Shown in pieces: positions 23,401 through 30,851 of a stretch of 44,256 nt of DNA. Source of the DNA: an uncultured Paenibacillus sp. (GTDB taxonomy: Bacteria; Bacillota; Bacilli; Paenibacillales; Paenibacillaceae); the NCBI GenBank assembly GCA_937895345.1, contig CALAWP010000063.1:1-44256 (forward strand), in the 5' to 3' direction. Positions within the stretch are counted from its first letter, which is position 1. Each line of letters begins with the position of its first letter. Below the pieces are notes generated by a model. That model saw only the letters and a list, made by a program, of their open reading frames with translations. It did not search any database and was not told the origin of the DNA. The position numbers and the translations under genes were made by a program.

Positions 23401-25489
23401 TCCCGTTCGCCGTATTGCGCGGGTCATTGACCTCGGTTTCCGTACCGTTGGCCGTGACCAGGAACGTATACTCGTACAGCCCTTCCTCCACGTTCGCCAG
23501 CCGGTAATAGAAATATTCATTTTCCGGCGAATAAGTCATTGCGTACTGCCTGCTTTCGCCGCCGTCCCGGGAAAGGTTCAGCTTGACGGCTTCGATCTCG
23601 TCCATGCGTCCTTCGTTATACAGCGCATCGTCGCGGTAATAGAATGCGATCGAACCGTCCTCCAGCTTCGGCCCGTTTACCGCCGGCACGACGAACAGCT
23701 CCACTTGCCCCATCGTAACTGTCGCTTTGGTCATCGTTTGCCCGGACGGCGTTTCGATATAGCGGTCGGAGTTGACATCCACCGTTTGCCAATCCGTGCC
23801 GTACCGCACCTTGAAGCCGACGCGCTGCGTTCCCGCTCCGATTTCGATCCGGGCAACGGCGGCGCCATTGACCACCCGGTCAAAATCGATCTGCCCGTCC
23901 CTCGCTCCGGTCCCCCACACCCACAGGTTCCATTGGTCGTAATCCGCGTCCGGACGAACGTATTTCAGCTCCACATATCGTTTCGCCGGCGGATTGCCGG
24001 CCGCTTCAAGCGCGGCTTCCCTTTCGTAATAAACCTCCGGCTTGCCCTGCACGATCCAGGCGTCGACGGACCATTCGCCGGCGGGTACCGCAATGTCGCG
24101 GGTCAAATCCTGCGAGCTCCAGTCGCCCGGTCTTTGAATAATCGATATCGAAGAAAGCGGCAGCTTCACCTGCACGGTCGCAAAGCCGTCGGCATCGATG
24201 TCCGTAAAATCGTATTCCGTCCCGTTCATCGCGCCGGACTTAAAAATCCAGTTGTCCCAGCCCTCCAGATCGCCGTCGTAACGGAAATAATGAATGTTGT
24301 ACGTATACAGCCGGTCTTGGATCGCAATTTGTTTGCGGGATTCGAAACCGTCTTGTCGCGCGATCAAGGTTACGTAATCGTTGGCCGCAACGGCATAGTC
24401 GGCCGATATCGTCAATTGCCCATTCTCGATGGAGATGCCGGGTTTCGTTTCCAGCATAGACCACTCGGGCTCGATATCTGTGACGGCACCCGCCGCATCG
24501 ACCATTTTGGCGGAAAGAGGGATGGAAGAGCCCTTCTCCATCTCATTGGACGATTCGATGCGAATGCCGGGCACATGAACGGCCGAATTGCCGTTCGAGA
24601 TCGGATTCGGGTTCAGCGGATCGGTAAACGCGCTGTTCCAATCGCCCGACGTTCCCAGAAACTTATATTCGTACGTGCCCGGCCGCAGCGGCAGCGTCAC
24701 GCTGAACACGCCTTCCGCCGATGGGGACATGGCTATGCCCGCCGCGTTCCATTCGTTCATGCTTCCGACCAAATAGAGCGTTTCGCCGGTATGCGACCGG
24801 TTGTTAAACGTCACAGTGCCGTCCCCGTTCACCACTGGACTGCGGAGCGGCTGACTGACGATATTAACGTAAGTCGTCCCCGTAAATCCTTCGTACGAGG
24901 CCGTAATGGCTGCCGGCCCCGCTTCCGCATCGGGATCGACAACCAGGCTGTCGCCGACAATTTCGACCCCTTCCTTGTCGACCGACAACTGCGCCGCATG
25001 CTGCTCTCCGCCGTCGCCCGTATAATAAACGGCCGATACCGGCGTCGACGTCCCAAGTCCCGCTTCTTCGGGAACGTTGAAGCTCATTCCGGGGACAGCC
25101 AGCCCGGGATTGCCGTTTTTTCTCGCCGGATTAAGCGGGTCGCCCTGCCACGCGCCGTCGGCTTCGAGGCCGTATTCGTACCAGCCTGCGGCGATTTCCC
25201 TGGTTAGCGACCATTCGCTGCCGCCGTCGTTGTTCAGCAGAATCGTTTCCGTCCAATTTTTATAAAATTCTCCCTTCACCGCAACCGATGCTTCCGATCC
25301 TGTCCCCGTAAAGCGGAACGTCACCTCGGCGCCCGTGCCGGACGCGTTGGCGGCTCCTATGACCGGGCTTTGCGGCGATTCCTGCTCTGCCCGCACCGTC
25401 TGCATCGGAACGACGGCGTTTGCAATCAGTCCGATCATAAACGTAAAGGCCGTCAGGAGGGCCAAAAATGATTTCCATTTGCGTTTCAA
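20402..25489 (-). CDS. Surface-anchored GH13 amylopullulanase-type enzyme with SLH domains
   Basis: 1695 residues. The signal peptide is residues 1-35 (KRKW, hydrophobic core, ending VRAEQ). Then two glycogen-binding E-set-like modules (to about 310; LYLVGSMNEWN), two CBM41-like modules (IHYFRYDGDLEGWDNWIF, LKYVRPDADYDQWNLWVWG), an Ig-like part, and the GH13 barrel from about 805. The barrel shows DVVLNH, FRVDTVKH, LIGEYYGAG and FLSSHDED, placing nucleophile Asp1014, acid/base Glu1043 and Asp1109. Three SLH motifs (about 1504-1690; FSDVPNGHWAARDIQALAA) attach it to the cell wall. It should degrade starch, glycogen or pullulan outside the cell. The start is TTG with GGAAAGGAAG upstream. Amylase versus pullulanase specificity cannot be settled here. 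Confidence 0.92.
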   Translation of the reverse strand: MKRKWKSFLALLTAFTFMIGLIANAVVPMQTVRAEQESPQSPVIGAANASGTGAEVTFRFTGTGSEASVAVKGEFYKNWTETILLNNDGGSEWSLTREIAAGWYEYGLEADGAWQGDPLNPARKNGNPGLAVPGMSFNVPEEAGLGTSTPVSAVYYTGDGGEQHAAQLSVDKEGVEIVGDSLVVDPDAEAGPAAITASYEGFTGTTYVNIVSQPLRSPVVNGDGTVTFNNRSHTGETLYLVGSMNEWNAAGIAMSPSAEGVFSVTLPLRPGTYEYKFLGTSGDWNSAFTDPLNPNPISNGNSAVHVPGIRIESSNEMEKGSSIPLSAKMVDAAGAVTDIEPEWSMLETKPGISIENGQLTISADYAVAANDYVTLIARQDGFESRKQIAIQDRLYTYNIHYFRYDGDLEGWDNWIFKSGAMNGTEYDFTDIDADGFATVQVKLPLSSISIIQRPGDWSSQDLTRDIAVPAGEWSVDAWIVQGKPEVYYEREAALEAAGNPPAKRYVELKYVRPDADYDQWNLWVWGTGARDGQIDFDRVVNGAAVARIEIGAGTQRVGFKVRYGTDWQTVDVNSDRYIETPSGQTMTKATVTMGQVELFVVPAVNGPKLEDGSIAFYYRDDALYNEGRMDEIEAVKLNLSRDGGESRQYAMTYSPENEYFYYRLANVEEGLYEYTFLVTANGTETEVNDPRNTANGKSVVEYRKPGVAVAGTVSPASVTSRENAVLTVRIEAEAGAEIEQIYADLSSLGGPARFPVDAELRAASIAVKDSVAPGVKTIPVTVVDQYGNRHAGTASVTVKAVAPSSGPDFDWDEARIYFLLTDRFHDGDPTNNFRVDKSHPEAYHGGDFQGLIEKLDYLEDLGINTIWITPIVDNIDFNQGESFGGTQYGYHGYWAQNFETLDEHLGDLETFKRLIDEAHDRGIKIMVDVVLNHTGYGLKPGDTNPEVSQEAKDRFAGMLRTNPGTDDITSELAGLPDFRTEDPEVRARIIDWQTSWLERARTDRGDTIDYFRVDTVKHVEETTWKAFKNALAQIDSNFKLIGEYYGAGIDAQGGALRSGQMDSLLDFDFNNIAEQFVKGGIDEVESYLERRNAKMDNTATMGQFLSSHDEDGFLSHHVGGDFGMMKTAVALQLTAKGQPVIYYGEELGQSGANGGDFSQGQFSENRDDMPWHKLTDEGAAEERALHAHYRKLLHIRGDYSKVFAKGGRSKVAGGDEAGYLVFDRHYQGRHVLVGLNTTTDAQTVTFQTPFGAGRTVKDEYSGLSYKTDASGQVTVNLPSRNDGGTFVLTLAGGIGPVQPGGGAVVGAPVGWTDITAGQLAQSAAYGQPRIEVPAAVDGRTEMRLPVDAADYTGGRAIELSSSAWSVTLPSAVLEQLRQLASAGGQNGSERIVLEAAPAAPELTASVLEQAIARIGAGLRLPASGDVYEFRLYLLTASGEKKEVERFAEPVTIALPVPVDADAVLLGIYHLLDVGEAEYVGGVVQNGWIAADVEHFSLYAALEYRKTFSDVPNGHWAARDIQALAARHMVQGVSSDEFRPNGKVTRAEFAAMLSRTLGLQAADEASATLPFRDVAADAWYSPEVAAAYEAGLIRGREADRFDPQGLVTREEMAVMIARAAVRAGGLAEADEAALQRFKDADDASPWARAGLSFAAGAGIVQGDPSGRLLPSGEASRAEAAAMLRRLLTVLGKLPLE

Positions 25490-25608
25490 GCCGCATCTTC
25501 CTTTCCATCGTTAAAATTTGTGTTGCTTCTGCCGCAGCCTTCCAGCCTTGATCATCTTAAACGGCTCTGTACAAGACAGCCAATTGGATCGAATTCACTC
25601 GCAATTTG

Positions 25609-25622
25609 TGCAAACGTTAGCA
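25609..25622. promoter_or_regulatory. LacI-family (MalR-like) operator candidate, proximal
   Basis: TGCAAACGTTAGCA, an almost perfect palindrome around a central CG, as bound by LacI/GalR-family regulators such as MalR. It lies 120 bases before the amylopullulanase start and about 187 bp from a similar site at 25796-25809. No such regulator is encoded in the window. Confidence 0.5.
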
Positions 25623-25660
25623 TAATTTGACGAAATCGAACCACTCCCCTTCCCTCGGCT

Positions 25661-25701
25661 AAAATAAAAACCCCGATCTCCTCCTTCGAGAAATCGGGGT
25701 T
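25661..25701 (-). terminator. Intrinsic terminator inside the amylopullulanase leader
   Basis: On the minus strand AACCCCGAT (25693-25701) pairs with ATCGGGGTT (25669-25677), followed by TTTTTATTTT. It lies between the promoter at 25785-25813 and the start codon at 25489, so transcripts from that promoter meet it about 80 nt after initiation. Confidence 0.8.
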
Positions 25702-25778
25702 GATTGCCGATAATTGCTTGCGCAGCGCGGCAATGCATGGCCCTCAAGTTGTTGAAGTAAGCGCATTCATTATGACTA
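25661..25778 (-). ncRNA. Candidate small RNA or attenuated leader upstream of the amylopullulanase gene
   Basis: Bounded by a strong sigma-A-like promoter and an intrinsic terminator, giving an RNA of about 110-118 nt. It has a first stem ATTGCCG/CGGCAAT (with inner TTGC pairing) immediately before the terminator stem. ATCGG in the first stem could instead pair with CCGAT of the terminator arm, so an antiterminator form is possible. No coding frame in it has a ribosome site. It may be a free small RNA, an attenuator for the enzyme gene, or both. No known RNA family was recognised. Confidence 0.45.
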
Positions 25779-25784
25779 GCATTC

Positions 25785-25813
25785 ATTTTAAGTAATGCAA
25801 ACGTTTTCGTCAA
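25785..25813 (-). promoter_or_regulatory. Sigma-A promoter with an operator in its spacer
   Basis: TTGACG (25808-25813), 17 bases, TAAAAT (25785-25790). The spacer carries TGCAAACGTTTTCG (25796-25809), which shares TGCAAACGTT with the downstream operator and also resembles a cre site (two mismatches). A direct repeat GCATTCATT lies near 25763 and 25780 around the -10 and start point. Repression by a LacI-family regulator or CcpA is a reasonable inference. Confidence 0.6.
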
Positions 25814-26025
25814 TGCTTTGCCTAACATTCCTGCTTCCGCGTTTGAACTTGATATCCGGTCCCTGCCGCGTTGAGGCGCCGGCGCATTCCCTTTGAATGC
25901 GCCGACGGCCTCCCCGCCCATTTTTGCAAAATTGGCCGATCGCCCATGCCCTCCGCGCCTCCCCACCCAAGCAACGGGGAACAACTGCCCGTATGATATA
26001 GAAACCTAGAAGGAGGTGCCTTTTT
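25814..26025. other. Upstream region of the first collagen-like gene
   Basis: Noncoding. Near 25996 a sequence AC, 16 bases, TATGATATA weakly resembles a sigma-K promoter (two mismatches in CATANNNTA), just before AAGGAGGTG and the TTG start. A 129-residue minus frame crosses this region but also runs through the leader's promoter and terminator, so it is not called. Confidence 0.3.
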
Positions 26026-27477
26026 TTGAGCTACCCGTTCAAACGCAAAAAATACGCATTAAGGCGAAAGCGGCTGGTCTCCATAAAAAGCTTCACCGAC
26101 GAGTTAAATGAAAAACCGCGAGCGAAACGAAAACGAATAAAGGTTGAAACGTCGGGCCGGGGCTGCCGCCGTCGTTATCGGCTGGAAGACTTAATCGGTC
26201 CTCCAGGACCTCCCGGACCGCCGGGGCCGCCGGGACCGACCGGCGAAAGAGGCAAAAAAGGAGACGACGGCGACCGCGGCAAGCGGGGCCCTGCGGGCGA
26301 ACCTGGCCCTGCCGGTCCGGCTGGGCCTCCGGGACCGCCAGGACCTCCGGGATTGATTGGTCAGGCTGGGCCTCCGGGGCCGCCAGGGCCGGCGGGGCCG
26401 ACCGGACCGGCCGGGCCAGCCGGAGGACCGCCGGGACCGACCGGGCCGACAGGCGCCACAGGCGCGCAAGGACCGCAAGGAATGCAAGGGCCTCAAGGGC
26501 TGCAAGGCGCAGACGGCCCAAGAGGGCCGCAGGGCATACAAGGCGATCCCGGACCGCAAGGGCCTCAAGGGGTAACGGGACCGACCGGACCGCAAGGACC
26601 TCGGGGCGAACCTGGGCCGCAAGGACCGGTCGGGTTACAGGGCTTTGTCGGGCCGAGAGGGCCGCAGGGCGCAGCCGGTCTGCAAGGACCGACCGGACCG
26701 CAAGGACCTCCGGGGCCGGAAGGACCTGAAGGGGCGCAAGGACCGGCCGGCATTCAAGGGCCGACGGGAGCGACGGGCGCAACGGGGGCCGCGGGTCCTG
26801 CGGGACCTCCAGGACCGACGGGTGCTACGGGTCTTGCAGGACCGGCCGGCGCCGCCGGCGTTACGGGAGCTACGGGGGCTGCGGGACCGCCAGGGCCGAC
26901 CGGCGCGACAGGAGCTGCAGGACCTCCGGGGCCGACTGGCGCTACGGGAGCGCCCGGAGCCGGCGCCATTATCCCGTTTGCGTCCGGATTGCCGTTGTCG
27001 CTCACGACGGTTGATGGCGGGCTGTCAGGATTCGGCGGCATTGTCGGATTCGGCGGCAGCGGCATCACGCCCGGCCTGCTGGGCGGCGCCATCGACTTGT
27101 CGGGCGGCGCCAATGAAGCGGTGAACTTTGCGTTTTCGGTTCCCCGTGACGGCGTCATTACGTCCATTGCCGTCTTTTTCAGCGCAACTTCTTCGTTTGC
27201 CGTACCGGGAACGAGCATCACGATTCACGCGCAATTGTACGGCTCCGCAGCTCCAAACAATCTGTTTGTGCCCATTACAGGCACGGCCGTAACGCTGAAC
27301 CCAGCGTATACCGACAATGTATCCGCAGGAACGATCGCCGACGGAATTTTGACCGGGCTGAGCATCCCGGTGCCGGCTAGTACAAGGTTGATGCTTGTGT
27401 TCTCCGCTTCCGCTTCGGGCGTCACCCTTATCAATACAATTGCCGGTTACGGAAGCGGCGGCGTCTCGATCAGTTAA
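26026..27477 (+). CDS. Collagen-like spore-surface protein with BclB-type C-terminal domain
   Basis: 483 residues from TTG 26026, with AAGGAGGTG upstream. Residues 1-57 are very basic (FKRKKYALRRKRL). Residues 58-312 are about 85 Gly-X-Y triplets, mostly GPP, GPT, GPQ and GAT, with one extra Gly breaking the register (GPAGGPPG). Residues 313-483 form a globular domain like the C-terminal domain of exosporium protein BclB (AIIPFASGLPLSLTT, GGSGITPGLLGGAIDLSGG, FSVPRDGVITSIAVFFS, TIAGYGSGGVSIS). Such proteins form trimeric filaments on spores. The usual exosporium-targeting motif of Bacillus BclA is absent, and the basic N-terminus may replace it. A related gene follows at 28015. The spore location is inferred from family. 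Confidence 0.85.
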   Translation: MSYPFKRKKYALRRKRLVSIKSFTDELNEKPRAKRKRIKVETSGRGCRRRYRLEDLIGPPGPPGPPGPPGPTGERGKKGDDGDRGKRGPAGEPGPAGPAGPPGPPGPPGLIGQAGPPGPPGPAGPTGPAGPAGGPPGPTGPTGATGAQGPQGMQGPQGLQGADGPRGPQGIQGDPGPQGPQGVTGPTGPQGPRGEPGPQGPVGLQGFVGPRGPQGAAGLQGPTGPQGPPGPEGPEGAQGPAGIQGPTGATGATGAAGPAGPPGPTGATGLAGPAGAAGVTGATGAAGPPGPTGATGAAGPPGPTGATGAPGAGAIIPFASGLPLSLTTVDGGLSGFGGIVGFGGSGITPGLLGGAIDLSGGANEAVNFAFSVPRDGVITSIAVFFSATSSFAVPGTSITIHAQLYGSAAPNNLFVPITGTAVTLNPAYTDNVSAGTIADGILTGLSIPVPASTRLMLVFSASASGVTLINTIAGYGSGGVSIS

Positions 27478-27539
27478 AGCAACGCTATTCTCATGATTCA
27501 TGTAAGCCTGCCTTTTAGCGCTCAGCAGCTCTAGTTCCG

Positions 27540-28061
27540 CTAATGCAAGGGCAGAAATGCTCTCATCCTATACGGTGAGCATCCTCTGCCCTCTTTTCCT
27601 AGTCGCCAGCTGGCTGAAAAGTTGCAAACGAACTTGCCGCACCCCTGCTCTTCCATTCCATTCGCTCTAAGGTCACACATGCACTTACACGGCTCAATGT
27701 CCGGTTTTCCGGTCACTTTTAGGTCGCAAATGAACTTATATATAAGCTGATCCTCGTTTCCACTCACTCTAAGGTCGCGCATACACTTACACGGCTCAAT
27801 GTCCGGTTTTCCGGTCACTTTTAGGTCGCGGATGAACTTGCAGATAACCTGATCCTCGTTTTTGCATGATTTAAGATTGCGGCCGCATCTACAAATAGGC
27901 AAGCGTTCATTTTTTCGAATCCATGGCTTTCTTCGCCGAATCCTGTACGAACACACATACAGAAAAAGGGATGCCCTCGTAATATACAGAAGCCAAATCA
28001 AGGAGGTGTAACAACTGGATAATTCATTTAGAAGAAAAAAGACAATCCGTATTGTAAACAA
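27540..28061 (-). CDS. Possible Cys-rich repeat protein (uncertain reading frame)
   Basis: The minus frame is open for 173 codons. Its middle holds about six 17-residue units alternating CKCMRDLRVSGNEDQ-like and KFICDLKVTGKPDIEP-like sequence, rich in Cys, Lys and Asp. The frame stays open partly because the DNA repeat has a 51-bp period, a multiple of three. No start codon with a convincing ribosome site is visible, and the 5' part overlaps the promoter and ribosome site of the collagen-like gene on the other strand. If real it probably starts downstream of 27960. A noncoding array is an equally good explanation. Confidence 0.25.
   Translation of the reverse strand: MFTIRIVFFLLNELSSCYTSLIWLLYITRASLFLYVCSYRIRRRKPWIRKNERLPICRCGRNLKSCKNEDQVICKFIRDLKVTGKPDIEPCKCMRDLRVSGNEDQLIYKFICDLKVTGKPDIEPCKCMCDLRANGMEEQGCGKFVCNFSASWRLGKEGRGCSPYRMRAFLPLH
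27608..27900. repeat. 51-bp tandem repeat between the two collagen-like genes
   Basis: About six units of 51 bp. Alternating units are nearly identical, so there is a higher-order period of 102 bp: ACACGGCTCAATGTCCGG recurs at 27688 and 27790, and CTGATCCTCG recurs at the same interval. Each unit starts with GGTCGC or a variant. Confidence 0.85.
27959..27986 (+). promoter_or_regulatory. Sigma-K-like promoter of the second collagen-like gene
   Basis: ACA (27959-27961), 16 bases, CGTAATATA (27978-27986). This matches the mother-cell sigma-K pattern AC / CATANNNTA with one mismatch. It ends 14 bases before the ribosome site AAGGAGGTG (28000-28008), so the leader would be very short. Confidence 0.4.
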
Positions 28062-30093
28062 AAAATTGAAAAAGAAAAAATCTCGCCTCGACCTTCATCA
28101 TTCCGGCAGAAGATACCCGATTTACGGCAAACCGAAATTGAAAAAGCGGAAAAAACTCATCTTTTGCAAGGATCCCGGACCAATTGGACCTCCGGGGCCT
28201 CCAGGACCTCCGGGGCCTCCCGGGCCGAAAGGCGAAAGAGGTAAACGCGGCAAACAAGGCGAAGACGGCGAAAGAGGAAGACGCGGTCCGGCAGGACCTC
28301 CGGGGCCTCCAGGGCCTCCGGGACCGACAGGAGGCATTGATCCCGATACGGTTCTGTTTAACGTAATCGGACCGACTGGCGAAGCGACGGTAGAATTGGG
28401 AGACGACCTGATTTTTGAATCGGATACCATCGACATTACGGTTACCGAAGGTTCCGCGATCGTGCGATTAGAAGTGAACGATCTGCCTGCAGGGCCAACA
28501 GGAGCAACCGGTGCGACGGGCGCGACTGGACCGACTGGACCTACGGGCGCTGACGGAGCTACCGGTGCGACGGGCGCGACTGGACCGACTGGACCTACGG
28601 GAGCAGACGGAGCTACCGGTGCGACGGGCGCGACTGGCGCGACGGGCGCTGACGGTGCGACGGGCACGACGGGTGCTACTGGACCGACGGGGCCGACTGG
28701 CGCTGACGGAGCTACTGGCGCGACGGGCGCGACGGGACCGACTGGACCTACGGGCGCTGACGGGGCGACCGGTGCGACGGGCGCGACGGGTGCTACTGGA
28801 CCGACGGGGCCGACTGGACCGACCGGACCGACTGGCGCTGACGGAGCTACCGGTGCGACGGGTGCGACGGGTGCTACTGGACCGACTGGATCTACGGGAG
28901 CAGACGGGGCGACTGGCGCGACTGGACCGACGGGGCCGACGGGACCGACCGGACCGACTGGCGCTGACGGAGCTACCGGTGAGACGGGTGCTACTGGACC
29001 GACTGGACCAACTGGACCTACGGGAGCAGACGGGGCGACTGGCGCGACGGGCGCGACGGGTGCTACTGGTCCGACTGGGCCGACTGGACCGACGGGACCG
29101 ACAGGCGCTGACGGAGCTACCGGTGCGACGGGTGCTACTGGACCGACTGGACCGACTGGACCTACGGGAGCAGACGGGGCGACTGGCGCGACTGGACCGA
29201 CGGGAGCAGACGGAGCTACCGGTGCGACGGGCGCTACTGGACCAACGGGACCTACCGGACCGACGGGACCTACAGGCGCTGACGGGGCAACCGGGCCGAC
29301 TGGACCAACTGGACCGACCGGACCGACGGGTGCAGACGGAGCTACCGGTGCGACGGGCGCTACTGGACCGACTGGACCTACAGGCGCCGACGGAGCGACT
29401 GGGGCAACAGGCGCGACGGGGCCAACTGGACCGACTGGACCGACCGGCGCTGACGGGGCGACCGGTGCGACTGGACCGACGGGGCCAACTGGACCGACCG
29501 GACCAACTGGACCGACTGGAGCCGACGGTGCGACGGGACCAACCGGACCGACTGGACCAACCGGACCGACGGGACCGACTGGAGCTGACGGCGCGACGGG
29601 ACCGACCGGACCGACTGGACCTACGGGACCGACGGGGCCAACTGGACCGACTGGACCGACTGCTGAAATCCCAGCTGGAGTAGCCGCGCATTTCAGCGAT
29701 ACAACAGCACCAACCGTAGCAGCCGGTGCTTCCGTGCCATTAGTTTTGCAGTTTGAAGAACCTGCGGCTTCCTTTACGGTTGCGGCTGGAGTCATAACCA
29801 TCAATACAGGCGGTTTGTATTCCGTCTCCTATATGGTTCTTGCAGATGAATCTGAAGAAGCTAATTTCGCGCTGCAGCTTAATGGAGCAGGCACGATAGA
29901 CGGTTCATCCTCAGGTGCAATAACAGCAGCTGCCACAGCCGCTTCTTTCTCTGGATATGCGGTAAGAAGATTTGTAGCTGGTGACACTATCTCTATCATT
30001 AACAACGGTACTAGTGCTGCAACCCTTATTAACGCGATTGACGGCGCAGCAGTAGATAGCAGTTCTCTCATCATCACGAGAATAGGTCTTTAA
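28015..30093 (+). CDS. Collagen-like spore-surface protein, apparent CTG start
   Basis: 692 residues if read from CTG 28015. AAGGAGGTG lies six bases before that CTG, an in-frame TAA at 28009 bars any start further upstream, and the first residues (DNSFRRKKTIRIVNKK) mirror the basic N-terminus of the neighbouring collagen gene. The TTG at 28066 has no ribosome site. Order: basic head (1-54), a first short Gly-X-Y block (55-105), about 55 non-collagen residues (IDPDTVLFNVIGPTGEATVE), a long Gly-X-Y block of GPT, GAD and GAT triplets (to about 555), and a C-terminal jelly-roll-like domain of the BclA/C1q type (AHFSDTTAPTVAAGASVPL, NTGGLYSVSYMV). Probably a trimeric spore-surface filament. Confidence 0.85.
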   Translation: MDNSFRRKKTIRIVNKKLKKKKSRLDLHHSGRRYPIYGKPKLKKRKKLIFCKDPGPIGPPGPPGPPGPPGPKGERGKRGKQGEDGERGRRGPAGPPGPPGPPGPTGGIDPDTVLFNVIGPTGEATVELGDDLIFESDTIDITVTEGSAIVRLEVNDLPAGPTGATGATGATGPTGPTGADGATGATGATGPTGPTGADGATGATGATGATGADGATGTTGATGPTGPTGADGATGATGATGPTGPTGADGATGATGATGATGPTGPTGPTGPTGADGATGATGATGATGPTGSTGADGATGATGPTGPTGPTGPTGADGATGETGATGPTGPTGPTGADGATGATGATGATGPTGPTGPTGPTGADGATGATGATGPTGPTGPTGADGATGATGPTGADGATGATGATGPTGPTGPTGPTGADGATGPTGPTGPTGPTGADGATGATGATGPTGPTGADGATGATGATGPTGPTGPTGADGATGATGPTGPTGPTGPTGPTGADGATGPTGPTGPTGPTGPTGADGATGPTGPTGPTGPTGPTGPTGPTAEIPAGVAAHFSDTTAPTVAAGASVPLVLQFEEPAASFTVAAGVITINTGGLYSVSYMVLADESEEANFALQLNGAGTIDGSSSGAITAAATAASFSGYAVRRFVAGDTISIINNGTSAATLINAIDGAAVDSSSLIITRIGL

Positions 30094-30097
30094 AAAG

Positions 30098-30143
30098 AAG
30101 CCGAGTTGAAGAGTTATTGACCTGATCTTCAACTCGGCTTTTT
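30098..30143. terminator. Bidirectional terminator
   Basis: A perfect 15-bp stem (AAGCCGAGTTGAAGA at 30098-30112, its complement at 30126-30140) with TTTTT on the plus side and TTTTTA on the minus side. It serves the second collagen-like gene and the convergent membrane protein gene. Confidence 0.85.
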
Positions 30144-30176
30144 AAGTCCCAGACTTTCCGTTTCTTGGCTAGCCTT

Positions 30177-30725
30177 TCAAAACGGAAGTTTTATATTGAA
30201 AAGGATTTTTATTTCTCCTTGAACGAACTGCACATTTTCCACCTCCACCGTATCTCCGGCAGGCAGCTCCAACGGAATTATAATCGTTTCAAGCAAGTTC
30301 AGTGGCAATTTAATGTCCTTTACTTTTAACGATTGGGGCCGAAGCGCCAGATTCGGTTCCTGCCATTCCATGCGGTACACCGCTTGAATGCCTGCCGGGA
30401 TGCGGTCTTTGTAGGTGACGTTCAAGTCCGCGATCAACAAATCGTCTTCCAGTCGAAAGTCCGCCCCGTCGATTCTCACCTGCTCGAACGCTTCGGGATC
30501 CAGATTCATTTTGGCCAGGTTGTTAATATCCCCCTCAGACAGCACGAGCTCCGGCTTCAGCCTGGAAATCATGTCAAGCGCCTTTGCTTTGACGTCTATT
30601 CGTTCATACTGCAGATTCAATGCCCTTTCCGGAGCGATGTAAGCCGACAAAGCCCAGGCCCCTCCTGCAAGCAGCAACACAATAACCGTAAGAACGATGG
30701 CCAGCCGTCGCAACAATTTCCCCAT
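30177..30725 (-). CDS. Membrane-anchored protein of unknown function
   Basis: 182 residues from ATG 30725, chosen because AGGAGAGAGG lies just upstream and a signal-anchor (LLRRLAIVLTVIVLLLAGGAW) then starts at the N-terminus. The frame opens further upstream without such a site. After the anchor an extracytoplasmic domain of about 140 residues follows, with LVLSEGDINNLAKMNL and VRIDGADFRLEDDLLIADLNVTYKDRIPAG. The pattern resembles lipid-binding-like extracytoplasmic domains of the DUF2140/YpmS or DUF2993 type, but the match is weak. It diverges from ilvA, and the two promoters share about 130 bases. Confidence 0.7.
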   Translation of the reverse strand: MGKLLRRLAIVLTVIVLLLAGGAWALSAYIAPERALNLQYERIDVKAKALDMISRLKPELVLSEGDINNLAKMNLDPEAFEQVRIDGADFRLEDDLLIADLNVTYKDRIPAGIQAVYRMEWQEPNLALRPQSLKVKDIKLPLNLLETIIIPLELPAGDTVEVENVQFVQGEIKILFNIKLPF

Positions 30726-30765
30726 AAAGCCTCTCTCCTCTCCTCCTTTTGCGAACATGTCCCTC

Positions 30766-30793
30766 TTCACGTCCCGCTCCGGAGTGGTATAAT
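30766..30793 (+). promoter_or_regulatory. Promoter of ilvA
   Basis: TTCACG (30766-30771), 16 bases, TATAAT (30788-30793) with an upstream TG (extended -10). The leader is about 50 bases, too short for a T-box, and no attenuator is seen. Confidence 0.6.
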
Positions 30794-30851
30794 AGATCAT
30801 TATTCAAAAATCGCAACGCACTCGCATGCAATGCCGGAAGGATGGTCAGCC

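Noticed and set aside
22691..25207. 838-codon plus frame opposite the amylopullulanase
   Set aside because: Antisense shadow of a GC-rich gene. No ribosome site or recognisable domain.
25595..25984. 129-codon minus frame upstream of the amylopullulanase
   Set aside because: It runs through a strong promoter and an intrinsic terminator and has no ribosome site.
27608..27900. CRISPR array between the collagen-like genes
   Set aside because: A 51-bp tandem repeat without spacers.
28122..29804. 560-codon minus frame opposite the second collagen-like gene
   Set aside because: A VGPVGPVAP-type shadow of the Gly-X-Y repeat.
30333..30851. 173-codon extension of ilvA at its 5' end
   Set aside because: It overlaps the minus-strand membrane protein gene and the ilvA promoter. 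IlvA homologues start at 30852.
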